This document shows, piece after piece, positions 25,866 through 33,863 of a stretch of DNA of 64,000 bases. Origin of the DNA: JBCBKP01 sp038746265 (lineage in GTDB: Bacteria > Planctomycetota > Phycisphaerae > Phycisphaerales > UBA1924); the NCBI GenBank assembly GCA_038746265.1, contig JBCDKU010000002.1:16833-80832 (forward strand), in the 5' to 3' direction. The translations under genes and the position numbers were made by a program. The first letter of the stretch is position 1. Every line of letters starts with the position of its first letter. The notes below the pieces were generated by a model. The model made no database searches and was not told where the DNA came from. It saw only the letters and a program-made list of their open reading frames with translations.

Positions 25866-27929
25866 ATGAAGGTTGTTCCATTCTTGCTCGCGGCCGCTTC
25901 GGCTGGGGCGTTGACGCTCGTCGGGTGCGAGCAGAGCCAGTCGTCTTCAAGCGCATCGACGGCCGGTCCCGCGTCGCTCGGGAATCTTCCCGGTACGCGG
26001 ATCGAGCCGCGGGCGGACCAGCTCCCGCGGTCCGAGGCCTACGCGGTCGTGGACGGCGAACGTGTCGCGGTGCCCGACATCGAGATGGGTGAGCCCGCGA
26101 TGGTCGAGGCCGCGATCCGCGAGGGCCGTGACAACTCGCGTGTGATGGAGCACCTGTCCACGCTGAGCCTGGACTTCGGTGCCCGGCTGACGGGCTCGAA
26201 GGCGCTCGAGGACGCGAACTACTGGGCGGCCGACCAGTTCCGCGAGTGGGGCCTCAAGAACGTCGAGGTGCGGCAGTGGGGCACCGTCCCGGTGCGCTTC
26301 GATCGCCTCGATTCGAGCGGCAAGATGTTCCTCGGTCCCGGCGACGATGGGACTGATGTTGCCTTCACCACGCTCGCGTGGGTCAAGGGCACGGGCGGCC
26401 CGGTCCGCGGTGAGGCTGTGCCGTTCCCCGAGTCGTACGAAGAGTTCGACTCGGACCCCGACCGCTACACCGGCGCGTGGGTCTTGCACCAGGCGAACCA
26501 CACGGACCGCCGCTTCAGCCCGCGGCGGCTCATGAGCCTGCGCGAGGGCCAGATGCGCGAGATCCGCTCCGGCGGCGACATCGATCAGGGCGGCTCGGGT
26601 CCGGCGGTCGGCGCGGAGCGCTGGGCGGGCCAGGTGCAGGTGCCGACGGGCGATGGCGAGTCCGTCGCGATGGACCTGATCGTCGATACGCGGCGCGGCC
26701 GCGGCGGCATCGAGCGTGCGGCGATCTCTGCGGGCGGCGGCGATTTCTCGCAGGTCCGCATCGAGGAATCCGACCGGAACTCGTTCACCGGCGACTGGAG
26801 CACGGCGAACGGCGTGCTCCGCGTTGACGTGACGATCGACGGCGACTCCGCGACTGGCACCGCAACGGGCGAGATCCTGCAGGCCGGGCCCGGCGCGATC
26901 ACGCTTGCCAAGACCGAGATCGAGGCGGCGCCCTCGGATCGCCCGAGCCTGCTCAAGCTCGTGATGGAGCGGGGCCCGGCCGGGTTCGTGTCGAGCTCGC
27001 AGGATGATCGCGTGTGGACGTCGGCGGCCCGCGGCTGGAGCGAGCGCGACCTCAGCACCTACATCGATGACATCGAGGTCAACATCGACGGCCCCTCGTA
27101 CGACTTCATCATGGCGCGGATGGATCAGGGCCTGAGCGTCGATCTGGAGTTCAACCTCAACAACCGCGTCACCGCCGGGCCGATCCCGGTGTACAACACG
27201 ATCGCCGAGATCCCGGGCACCGAGAAGCCCGACGAGGTCGTGATCATGTCGGCCCACCTCGACTCGTGGAACGGTCCCGGCTCGACGGGCACCGTCGATA
27301 ACGCCACGGGCTCGAGCGTCACGATGGAAGCAGCACGCATCCTCGCGACGGTGGGCGTCAAGCCCAAGCGGACGATCCGCTTCGTTCTGTGGACGGGCGA
27401 GGAGCAGGGCCTGCTGGGCTCGCGGGCGTACGTCGAGTCGCTGAGCGACGAGGAGCGGGCGAAGATCTCCGCGTGCTTCGTCGATGACGGCGGCACTAAC
27501 TACCAGGGTGGCGTGCCGGTGACCGACGCGATGGTGAACATGTTCGCGGCCGCGACGGCGCCGATCAACGGGCGGTTCACTTCGGAGACGGACCGGGCGG
27601 CGCAGCTGTTCGATGATGACCCGTCGAACGACGCGACCGCAGGTCTGCTCGAGGTCAACATCCGCCCGGTCGGCGACCGCCTGCCCCGCGGCGGCGGCAG
27701 CGACCACGCGGCGTTCAACGCGGTCGGCATCCCCGGCTTCTTCTGGGATGAGGTCGGTCGTGCAAACTACCGCTACGCCTGGCACACCCAGAACGACAAC
27801 ATGGAGCAGGCGATCCCGGAGTACCTCTCGCAGTCGGCGACGAACAGCGCGGTGGTGATCTACAACCTCGCGTGCGCCCCGACGCTGCTGCCGCGCGTCG
27901 GCGATCCCGACGTGGCGTCGGCGGACTGA
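25866..27929 (+). CDS. M28-family zinc peptidase, lipoprotein
   Basis: The 687-residue precursor has a lipoprotein signal (MKVVPFLLAAASAGALTLVGC, lipobox LVGC), so it is probably anchored in the envelope. The C-terminal M28 domain keeps its metal ligands: SAHLDSWNG (His, Asp), VDNATG (Asp), GEEQGLLGS (catalytic Glu-Glu), FVDDGG and AWHTQNDN (His). The middle region is a PA-like domain interrupted by a roughly 90-residue beta-rich insert (26617-26886). It is expected to remove N-terminal amino acids from peptides. The ATG at 25866 follows GGAGGT; the frame is open upstream through the tRNA, which rules out an earlier start. Confidence 0.92.
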   Translation: MKVVPFLLAAASAGALTLVGCEQSQSSSSASTAGPASLGNLPGTRIEPRADQLPRSEAYAVVDGERVAVPDIEMGEPAMVEAAIREGRDNSRVMEHLSTLSLDFGARLTGSKALEDANYWAADQFREWGLKNVEVRQWGTVPVRFDRLDSSGKMFLGPGDDGTDVAFTTLAWVKGTGGPVRGEAVPFPESYEEFDSDPDRYTGAWVLHQANHTDRRFSPRRLMSLREGQMREIRSGGDIDQGGSGPAVGAERWAGQVQVPTGDGESVAMDLIVDTRRGRGGIERAAISAGGGDFSQVRIEESDRNSFTGDWSTANGVLRVDVTIDGDSATGTATGEILQAGPGAITLAKTEIEAAPSDRPSLLKLVMERGPAGFVSSSQDDRVWTSAARGWSERDLSTYIDDIEVNIDGPSYDFIMARMDQGLSVDLEFNLNNRVTAGPIPVYNTIAEIPGTEKPDEVVIMSAHLDSWNGPGSTGTVDNATGSSVTMEAARILATVGVKPKRTIRFVLWTGEEQGLLGSRAYVESLSDEERAKISACFVDDGGTNYQGGVPVTDAMVNMFAAATAPINGRFTSETDRAAQLFDDDPSNDATAGLLEVNIRPVGDRLPRGGGSDHAAFNAVGIPGFFWDEVGRANYRYAWHTQNDNMEQAIPEYLSQSATNSAVVIYNLACAPTLLPRVGDPDVASAD

Positions 27930-27957
27930 TTCCCGCCTGACGGTTCTGAATGACGCG

Positions 27958-27990
27958 CAGGGCGGCTCGATGGGCCGCCCTGTTGCGTTT
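27958..27990 (+). terminator. Probable rho-independent terminator after the M28 peptidase
   Basis: A 9-bp stem CAGGGCGGC/GCCGCCCTG (27958-27966, 27974-27982) with a 7-nt loop is followed by TTGCGTTTT. It lies between convergent genes and could serve both. Confidence 0.75.
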
Positions 27991-28002
27991 TGGTCGGTGC
28001 TC

Positions 28003-28644
28003 TTAGATGGGCTTTGCGGGGACGCCGACGACGGTGGTGTTGTCGGGGACGTCTTTGGTGACGACGGCTCCCGCGCCGACGGAGACCATGTTGCCGACTT
28101 TGACGCCTTGCTTGATGACGGCACCGGCGCCGATGAAGGAGTTGACACCCACGCTTGCATTCCCAAGAACAATCGCGCCCGGGCAGACGTGGGAGTTGTT
28201 CCCGATGCTGGCCTCATGCTCAATAACGGCGCGGGTGTTGATAATGACGTTGAAGCCGATAGTTGCGGCAAAGTTGAGTACCGCACCAGCCAAGACAACC
28301 GTGCCATCGTAAACAGAGGCTCCAGTAGTAAGGACCGCTGACGGATGTACGACGGTCAATCGCTCAAGATCCTGTCCGCAGATACATGAGCTCATGTCTT
28401 CGCGGAGAAGAGTCGCGCGGCTGCTCCCGATCCCCACGATCGCGTGAGTCGCACCGATCTCGTCGGAGATACTCGGCAACGACGAGGTAGGGCCGAGAAT
28501 CGGCGCGCCTGACCAATGGCGGGTGTTATGCAGCGACTCATCATCGTCAAGCAACCCGACCAGCTCGACGTCCGGGTCGTGTCTCATCGCGTCGCACACG
28601 ACGCTCGCGTGTCCGCCCGCGCCGAGGCAGAGGACCCGCTTCAC
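28003..28644 (-). CDS. NeuD/PglD-like sugar O/N-acyltransferase
   Basis: The 213-residue protein has an N-terminal nucleotide-sugar-binding half (RVLCLGAGGHASVVCDAM, LVGLLDDD) and a C-terminal left-handed beta-helix of hexapeptide repeats (ASIGNNSHVCPGAIVLGNASVG), as in NeuD/PglD acetyltransferases. These modify sugars for glycans or glycoproteins. The His in VIEHEASIG is the likely catalytic base. The GTG overlaps the trpA stop, an unexpected pairing with tryptophan synthesis. Confidence 0.85.
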   Translation of the reverse strand: MKRVLCLGAGGHASVVCDAMRHDPDVELVGLLDDDESLHNTRHWSGAPILGPTSSLPSISDEIGATHAIVGIGSSRATLLREDMSSCICGQDLERLTVVHPSAVLTTGASVYDGTVVLAGAVLNFAATIGFNVIINTRAVIEHEASIGNNSHVCPGAIVLGNASVGVNSFIGAGAVIKQGVKVGNMVSVGAGAVVTKDVPDNTTVVGVPAKPI

Positions 28645-29465
28645 TCTCCCGCCTCGGCCGTCGCGGCGGCGAGGCCCGCCGCGAGCTCTTGGGTGTAGCC
28701 CTTCGCGGTCTCGGCGAGGTCGCGGGACTCGTTCTGCGCGTCGGCGAGGCGGCGGACGAGGGCGCTGCCGACGATGGCGGCGTCGGCGTGCTCGACGACG
28801 GCCGCGACGTGCTCGGGGGTCGAGATGCCGAAGCCGCACGCGATCGGGATGTCGGTCGCCTCGCGGATGGCGCCGGTCATGGGCTCGATCTTCGGGGCAT
28901 CGGCTCGCTCGCCCGTGATGCCGGCCCGCGCGACGAGATAGACGAAGCCCGTGCAGGCCTGCGCGATCTCGGCCGCTCGCTTGGGGGGTGTTGTCGGCGC
29001 AACGAGAAGGCTCAGCGTGAGCCCGTGCTCGCCCGCGGCGTCGCGGATGCGACCTGCTTCGTCGAGCGGGCAGTCGGGCACGATCAGGCCGTCGAAGCCC
29101 GCCTCGCTCGCCCGTTTGCTGAACGCCGCGGGCCCGCCCAGCCCCTCGACGAGCGAGACGCTGATCATCGCGACCAGACCGAGCCCGACGCTCTCGCGCG
29201 CGGCCCGGACCTGGTCGAAGATCGTGCCGGGCCGGACGCCCGACTGCAGCGCCTCGTGCATGGCGGCCGCGATGACGGGCCCGTCGGCGATCGGGTCGCT
29301 GAAGGGGATGCCGATCTCGACGATCGACGCGCCGCCCGCTTCGAGCGCGGGGAGGAGTGTCGGGAGTGATTCGGGCGTCGGGTGGCCGCCGCAGACGAAG
29401 GGCATGAGGCCCTTTCGGTGCTCGTCGCGTTGCGTCTTGAAGATGGTGTCGATGCGGTTGGTCAT
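28641..29465 (-). CDS. trpA: Tryptophan synthase alpha subunit
   Basis: TrpA cleaves indole-glycerol phosphate and passes indole to TrpB. The 274-residue TIM barrel has VEIGIPFSDPIADGPVI (catalytic Glu and Asp), GLIVPDCPLDEA, and a phosphate-binding GFGIST loop. trpB is not in this window. The gene follows map after 7 nt and overlaps the acyltransferase gene, so the three form one transcription unit. Confidence 0.96.
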   Translation of the reverse strand: MTNRIDTIFKTQRDEHRKGLMPFVCGGHPTPESLPTLLPALEAGGASIVEIGIPFSDPIADGPVIAAAMHEALQSGVRPGTIFDQVRAARESVGLGLVAMISVSLVEGLGGPAAFSKRASEAGFDGLIVPDCPLDEAGRIRDAAGEHGLTLSLLVAPTTPPKRAAEIAQACTGFVYLVARAGITGERADAPKIEPMTGAIREATDIPIACGFGISTPEHVAAVVEHADAAIVGSALVRRLADAQNESRDLAETAKGYTQELAAGLAAATAEAGE

Positions 29466-29472
29466 GGTTGAA

Positions 29473-30297
29473 TCAGCGCGTGATCAGGTCGGGCAGCTCG
29501 TCGAGGCCCTCGGTGAGGATTTTGGGCCCGTTCTCGGTGATGAGCACGTCGTGCTCGTAGTGGACGGACATCGAGTTGTCCGCGACGAAGATGGGCCAGG
29601 TCTTAGGGCGCTGGAAGGTGTCGCCTGTGGTGACCGCGATCATGGGCTCGACGGCGATCAGCGTGCCGGGCTCGCACTGCCGCTTACCGTCAGGCCACTC
29701 GCCCGGGAACTTCGGGACGGTGTTGGACACGAACGGCGGGGCGTGCAGCTTGCGGCCGTACCCGTGGCCGCCCAGCCCGCGGATGAGCTTGAGCCCGAAC
29801 TCGCGCTCGACGCAGTCCTCGACGGTGCGGGCCCACTGCATGTACGTATTGCCCGGCGCGAGCTGCTCGATGCCGGTCATCAATGACTTCTTGCCGGCCT
29901 TGCACAGCCGATCGACGTCGGGCGTCTTCTCGCCGAAGACGTAGGTGTACGCGGCGTCGCCGATCCAGCCGCGGTGGCTGACGCCGATATCGATCTTGAG
30001 GACATCCCCGTGCTCCATCGGGCGTTCGAGATAGGCGGCCGTCCCGTGGACGACGCACTCGTTGACGCTCAGGCAGGCGTGCGAGGGGAACGGCGGCAGC
30101 CCGCCAGCGCGGTAGCCCAGGAAGCAGGACTTGCAGCCAAGCTCATCGAGCGTCCTGGCGACAAATGTGTCGATCTGCGCGAGCGTCTGCCCGTGGGCGA
30201 GGAAGTCCACGAGGCGCTTGTGGACGTCCACGACCTTCTGGGCCGCGGTGTAGGCGGCATCGGCGTCGGCACCGGTGACCTTGGGGATCGCGGGCAT
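29473..30297 (-). CDS. map: Methionine aminopeptidase, type I
   Basis: Map removes initiator methionine. The 274-residue protein shows all metal ligands: Asp in KIDIGV, Asp in GDAAYTY, His in GGHGYGRKLHAPP, Glu in VEPMIA and Glu in YEHDVLI. HGTAAYL contains the substrate-site His. No N-terminal extension is present. It is first in the map-trpA-acyltransferase unit, with a -10-like box just upstream. Confidence 0.96.
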   Translation of the reverse strand: MPAIPKVTGADADAAYTAAQKVVDVHKRLVDFLAHGQTLAQIDTFVARTLDELGCKSCFLGYRAGGLPPFPSHACLSVNECVVHGTAAYLERPMEHGDVLKIDIGVSHRGWIGDAAYTYVFGEKTPDVDRLCKAGKKSLMTGIEQLAPGNTYMQWARTVEDCVEREFGLKLIRGLGGHGYGRKLHAPPFVSNTVPKFPGEWPDGKRQCEPGTLIAVEPMIAVTTGDTFQRPKTWPIFVADNSMSVHYEHDVLITENGPKILTEGLDELPDLITR

Positions 30298-30303
30298 GGG
30301 GCG

Positions 30304-30309
30304 ATGGTA
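30304..30309 (-). promoter_or_regulatory. -10-like box of map, 6 nt from the start
   Basis: Minus-strand TACCAT ends 6 nt before the ATG at 30297. It predicts a leaderless map-trpA transcript. Confidence 0.5.
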
Positions 30310-30324
30310 GGGGACTTTCGCGGT

Positions 30325-30363
30325 CTCGTTTGCACCAAACGAGCCCCTCGCGCGAGCGAGGGC
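30325..30363 (+). repeat. REP-like palindrome with an additional AAACGAG inverted repeat
   Basis: CTCGTTT-5 nt-AAACGAG (30325-30343) is followed at once by stem CCCTCGC/GCGAGGG (30345-30351, 30356-30362) with GNRA loop GCGA. It lies between map and the end of the zinc-ribbon gene, 28 nt from an oppositely oriented copy. Confidence 0.8.
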
Positions 30364-30390
30364 ATGCGACGCTCAGGCGTCTCCCGAATC

Positions 30391-30413
30391 GCCCCGCTCA
30401 GGCGGGGCTCGTG
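30391..30413 (-). repeat. REP-like palindrome overlapping the end of a zinc-ribbon gene
   Basis: On the minus strand CACGAG leads into stem GCCCCGC/GCGGGGC (arms at 30402-30408 and 30391-30397) with loop CTGA, not GNRA. It covers the last codons and the stop of the gene ending at 30398 and may terminate the prp-type operon. Confidence 0.7.
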
Positions 30414-31135
30414 TTCTCGCTCTCGGCGTCATTCGAGACTCCTCGCCGCCAACCGCACTCGGAGCAGCCGTCGCGGTAGTCGAAGGCGAGGTCGTAGGAG
30501 CACCGCGGGCAGCGGCCCCGCTTGAAGCGGCGGTAGCGGCGGGACTGGTTCACAAGCGAAAACGCCGCGAACCACAATGCACCGAAAAACAGCGTGTCGA
30601 AGGCAAGTCCGGACAGGATCGGGCGGAATGGAAGGAAGGAGCCGTAAGGCCGGCCCGAGAGATCGGGATCGCGGATCGGGATCGCGCCGTTGCCGAGTGT
30701 CTGGCGCTGGCGGTGATCGTTCATCTCGCACCAAACCGCGTACGCGGGCCAACCGAAAGCGATGTCGGCGACTTCTGCGGGCGGCTCGGGACGATCAAGC
30801 AGATCCCTCGAGCGGCCCCAGCTCAACGGGCCAGCGATCGCGACGCCGAGCGGGAATGTCGCCGTCAGTTGATCGCTCGTACCGACCGCCCATCGCATGT
30901 CGTCGCGCTCGAAGATGCGCCAGCCCTGGATCACGCCACCAAACCAACGCGTGTCGCGGCCGGAGATCATCGTCCCGGGTCCGAAACCGTCCTCGCCGAT
31001 TATGTCGCGGAGTGCACGGATCGAGGCGCTGTTGCTGTTGCCGCTCATAGCGATGGGCCGCAGCGCGAGCAGCCATGCAACAGCGATCGTCGTGAGCAAG
31101 CCAAGCCCGAAGCAGACGACCAGCCGGCGAATCAC
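30398..31135 (-). CDS. Two-helix membrane protein with C-terminal zinc ribbon (copy 2)
   Basis: No named family is recognised. The 245-residue protein has an N-terminal membrane helix (VCFGLGLLTTIAVAWLLAL) and a variable extracytoplasmic region. A second helix (LAFDTLFFGALWFAAFSLV) is followed by the cytoplasmic tail RRYRRFKRGRCPRC, then CSECGWRR: two C-x2-C knuckles about 13 residues apart. It is a paralogue of the preceding gene, whose stop it overlaps (GTG start). Zinc-ribbon tails of this kind are common in planctomycete membrane proteins of unknown role. Confidence 0.75.
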   Translation of the reverse strand: MIRRLVVCFGLGLLTTIAVAWLLALRPIAMSGNSNSASIRALRDIIGEDGFGPGTMISGRDTRWFGGVIQGWRIFERDDMRWAVGTSDQLTATFPLGVAIAGPLSWGRSRDLLDRPEPPAEVADIAFGWPAYAVWCEMNDHRQRQTLGNGAIPIRDPDLSGRPYGSFLPFRPILSGLAFDTLFFGALWFAAFSLVNQSRRYRRFKRGRCPRCSYDLAFDYRDGCSECGWRRGVSNDAESENTSPA

Positions 31136-31968
31136 GGATCGCCACCCTTCTTGGGGCCGCGCCTCCACGCGCACTCGGGGCAGCCGTTGCGGTAGTCGAA
31201 GGCGAGATCGTAGAAGCACCGCGGGCAGCGGCCCCGCTTGAAGCGGCGGTACCGGCGGAGGCTGTTGACCGAGGAGGTCAGGCCGAACCAGCAGGCGGCG
31301 TAGAAGAGGGTGTTGGTGAGCAGGCCGGACCAGATGGGGCGGTAGGGGAGGGCCCAGTCCGCTCCGCTCCGCCCCGCGACCCTTCCCGGAAGCGGGATTG
31401 CGCCGTCTTTGGCGAACCGCTCCCAGGCTGTTGAGTCGCTGTCGAGGGCACACCACAGCGCGAGCGTTGGAAAACCCCGAGCTTCCGAAGCGGCGCTCGC
31501 CGGCTCCCAGCTACTTAAAGGTGTGCTGAACTGGTTCCATCCCGGGGTCGCTGGGCCGGTGAAGTTAAGTTCGCTCTGTTGCTGTTTCACGGCCTCAAGA
31601 ACGCGGTCCAGCTGTCCCCATGCTCGGGGTGATCCGACCCGAGGCGCGAGGAGCGAACTCGGGAAGCTCTCATTCGTGATCCGGATGTTCCCCAAGATCA
31701 AGCCGCCCCTCTGGAACGCGACCGAGAGCTCGCGCGCGGCGCGTTGTTCGGTGCGGAACCACGCCGGCACTTCGACGACCGCGCGGCGGACGCTGCCGAA
31801 TCGATAGTTCTCATGCGTGTTGACAAGGTCGCTCACCTCAGCCGAAAGCGAGTCCGCGAGTCGTGAGCCGGCGTAGCCCTTCTGCATCGGGATCGCGACC
31901 GCGATCACCCACGCGGTCACGATGGTCGCAACCAACCCAACCCCAAGCGCCCGCACCACCCGCCACAT
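31132..31968 (-). CDS. Two-helix membrane protein with C-terminal zinc ribbon (copy 1)
   Basis: This 278-residue paralogue of the next gene has the same layout: membrane helix near the N terminus (GLVATIVTAWVIAVAIP), a variable loop, a second helix (LLTNTLFYAACWFGLTSSV), and a tail with GRCPRCFYDLAFDYRNGCPECAWRR-like zinc knuckles (shortened here: CPRC and CPEC). The tails of the two copies are almost identical, while the loops differ, pointing to a tandem duplication with divergent external parts. The ATG overlaps the prpB stop. Confidence 0.75.
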   Translation of the reverse strand: MWRVVRALGVGLVATIVTAWVIAVAIPMQKGYAGSRLADSLSAEVSDLVNTHENYRFGSVRRAVVEVPAWFRTEQRAARELSVAFQRGGLILGNIRITNESFPSSLLAPRVGSPRAWGQLDRVLEAVKQQQSELNFTGPATPGWNQFSTPLSSWEPASAASEARGFPTLALWCALDSDSTAWERFAKDGAIPLPGRVAGRSGADWALPYRPIWSGLLTNTLFYAACWFGLTSSVNSLRRYRRFKRGRCPRCFYDLAFDYRNGCPECAWRRGPKKGGDP

Positions 31969-32879
31969 CACCCGGGCATCTCCCACGGCGTGCCGGGCGT
32001 GTAGCCGATCGAGCCGTACAGCTCCTCGCGCGTCTGCATGCCGTCGAGGAAACCCTCGACGGTGCCCGTCTCGCGCAGCTCGGCGAGCGCCCGCGTGACG
32101 GCGCCCATCGCGACGCGGAGCGTGGTCACGGGGAAGATCACGAAGTCGTAGCCCAGCTCGCCGAAGCGGCCCAGCGGGATGATCGGGGTTTTGCCGAACT
32201 CGGTCATGTTCGCCAGCATGGAGACCTTCCTGCTCGTCTTGGACCGGAGCCGCTCGGCGAAGGTTGCAAAGTCGGCCTCTGACCGCTGGCCCTCGGGGAA
32301 GATCATGCTCGCGCCCGCCTCGACGTACGCCGCCGCTCGGTCGATCGCGGCGTCGAGCCCCTCGACCTGCGTCGCGTCGGTGCGGGCGCAGATCACGAAG
32401 TCCGGGTCGGCCGAGTCGCGGGCGGCTTTCGCGGCCCACTCGACCTTGCTGACCATCTGGTCCATCGGGATGCACGACTTGCCGTCGAGGTGGCCGCACC
32501 GCTTCGGGAAGACCTGATCCTCGAGGTGCAGCCCCGCGGCGCCGGCGTGGGCGTACTCGAGCACCGTGCGGCGGACCATTTCCTCCTCGCCGAACCCGGT
32601 GTCGGCGTCGGCGAGCACCGGGATCCGCGAGCCATCCGAGCCGATGGCGTTCTCCGCGACCTGCCGGATGATGCGGGCGAAATGATCGAGCGTGAGCAGC
32701 CCGACATCGGGCACGCCCGCGGCGACGGACGTCGCGCCGCCCGAGACGTAGGCCGCCTGGAATCCCGCCTGCCCGACGGCCCGCGCGACCAGCGCGTTGA
32801 ACGCACCCGGCGCGGCGACCGGGCGGGCTGAATCAAGAAGCGTGCGGAGTCTGCTACCGGGCGTCGTCGTGGTCGTCAT
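31968..32879 (-). CDS. prpB: Methylisocitrate lyase
   Basis: PrpB cleaves 2-methylisocitrate to pyruvate and succinate in the propionate cycle. The 303-residue protein belongs to the isocitrate lyase/PEP mutase superfamily: AAYVSGGATS, VLADADTGFG (metal site), LHLEDQVFPKRCGHLDGK with the catalytic Cys in KRCGH, and ICARTDA. A prpD gene two positions upstream supports this role. A -10-like box sits directly before the ATG although the gene lies inside an operon. Confidence 0.93.
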   Translation of the reverse strand: MTTTTTPGSRLRTLLDSARPVAAPGAFNALVARAVGQAGFQAAYVSGGATSVAAGVPDVGLLTLDHFARIIRQVAENAIGSDGSRIPVLADADTGFGEEEMVRRTVLEYAHAGAAGLHLEDQVFPKRCGHLDGKSCIPMDQMVSKVEWAAKAARDSADPDFVICARTDATQVEGLDAAIDRAAAYVEAGASMIFPEGQRSEADFATFAERLRSKTSRKVSMLANMTEFGKTPIIPLGRFGELGYDFVIFPVTTLRVAMGAVTRALAELRETGTVEGFLDGMQTREELYGSIGYTPGTPWEMPG

Positions 32880-32885
32880 GGAACG

Positions 32886-32891
32886 ATCGTA
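32886..32891 (-). promoter_or_regulatory. -10-like box of prpB, 6 nt from the start
   Basis: Minus-strand TACGAT ends 6 nt before the ATG at 32879, in the 30-nt gap after the upstream hydrolase gene. It may be an internal promoter. Confidence 0.45.
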
Positions 32892-32909
32892 CGACCTCTC
32901 GGCACGGAA

Positions 32910-33836
32910 TCAGTCGCCGCTGCCGCTCTCATCGGGCGTGCGGTTGGGCTGGTTCTCGTCGGGCAGCGGCTCGACGACAGCGGGTGTCAGGCGGCCCGGC
33001 TGCACCGCAGGCGGTTGCTCGAGGATCCGGGCGACCGCGGCCCGGATCGTGTCGGCGTTCTGCCACGGCACGAAGTGGTTCCCGTTATCGATGGTCGTGA
33101 CCGTCGGCTCGCTGGTGAAGGCCGTCTGCATGAAATCGACGTTGGAGTAGGGCACCTGCTTGTCGCTCGTGCCGTGAACGATCTCGATGGGCAGCGAAAG
33201 CGAGCCGAGCTGCTCCTGCAGCGTGCGGAGCTCGGGCTCGAGGAAGATCAGCTCGCGGTTGAAGTTCTGCACCCACCGCGGCAGCAGCGGGCGGACGTAG
33301 GGCGAGTCGCCGACTTTCTGGATCGTGAGCGTCTTCTCGAGGGCGGGGTCGAGCGAGCCCGCGACGAGCACGATGCCGTCCACGCGGTTTGGATATTGAA
33401 GTGCCGCCTGCACGACGACCGGCGCGCCGTACGAGTGGCCGACGAGGATCGTGCCGCGCTCGGAGTGCCGCTCAAGCAGGGGCTCGAGCGCCTTGGCCTG
33501 ATCGCTGAGCCGGACCACTGCGCCGCGCGGCTCGGAGCCGCCGAAGCCCGGGCGATCAAACGCGACCGATTCGGTGCCCGCGACCGGATCCACAAGAAAG
33601 TCCGCCCAGTTCAGCGCGTCGCCCGGCGTGCCGTGGACGTAGACCACCCGCGGCAGCGACTCGTCACCGCCCCGGAAGCCGCGGAGGCGTGTCGGGCCGA
33701 CATCGAGCGGGGCGTCGAAGATGAACGACTCGATCTCCGCCCGCTCGGCCCGCGAGACCGTCGGCCCCGGGATCGAGCACCCACCGAGCACGAACAACGC
33801 GGGCAGCATGATGATCGGTCGGTTGCGGATCGGCAT
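32910..33836 (-). CDS. Alpha/beta hydrolase, lipoprotein
   Basis: This 308-residue predicted lipoprotein (lipobox LGGC after a short hydrophobic stretch) has an alpha/beta-hydrolase fold: oxyanion region VVYVHGTPGD, FDRPGFGGS, nucleophile elbow VGHSYGAPV, acid in HGTSDKQVP and catalytic His in DNGNHFVPW. The triad Ser-Asp-His is intact. Its substrate is unknown. It sits between prpD and prpB with gaps of about 30 nt, which is not a usual member of the methylcitrate cycle, and an envelope location would separate it from those cytoplasmic enzymes. Confidence 0.85.
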   Translation of the reverse strand: MPIRNRPIIMLPALFVLGGCSIPGPTVSRAERAEIESFIFDAPLDVGPTRLRGFRGGDESLPRVVYVHGTPGDALNWADFLVDPVAGTESVAFDRPGFGGSEPRGAVVRLSDQAKALEPLLERHSERGTILVGHSYGAPVVVQAALQYPNRVDGIVLVAGSLDPALEKTLTIQKVGDSPYVRPLLPRWVQNFNRELIFLEPELRTLQEQLGSLSLPIEIVHGTSDKQVPYSNVDFMQTAFTSEPTVTTIDNGNHFVPWQNADTIRAAVARILEQPPAVQPGRLTPAVVEPLPDENQPNRTPDESGSGD

Positions 33837-33863
33837 GGACGTGTCTCCGTCGGGCGGCCCGGT

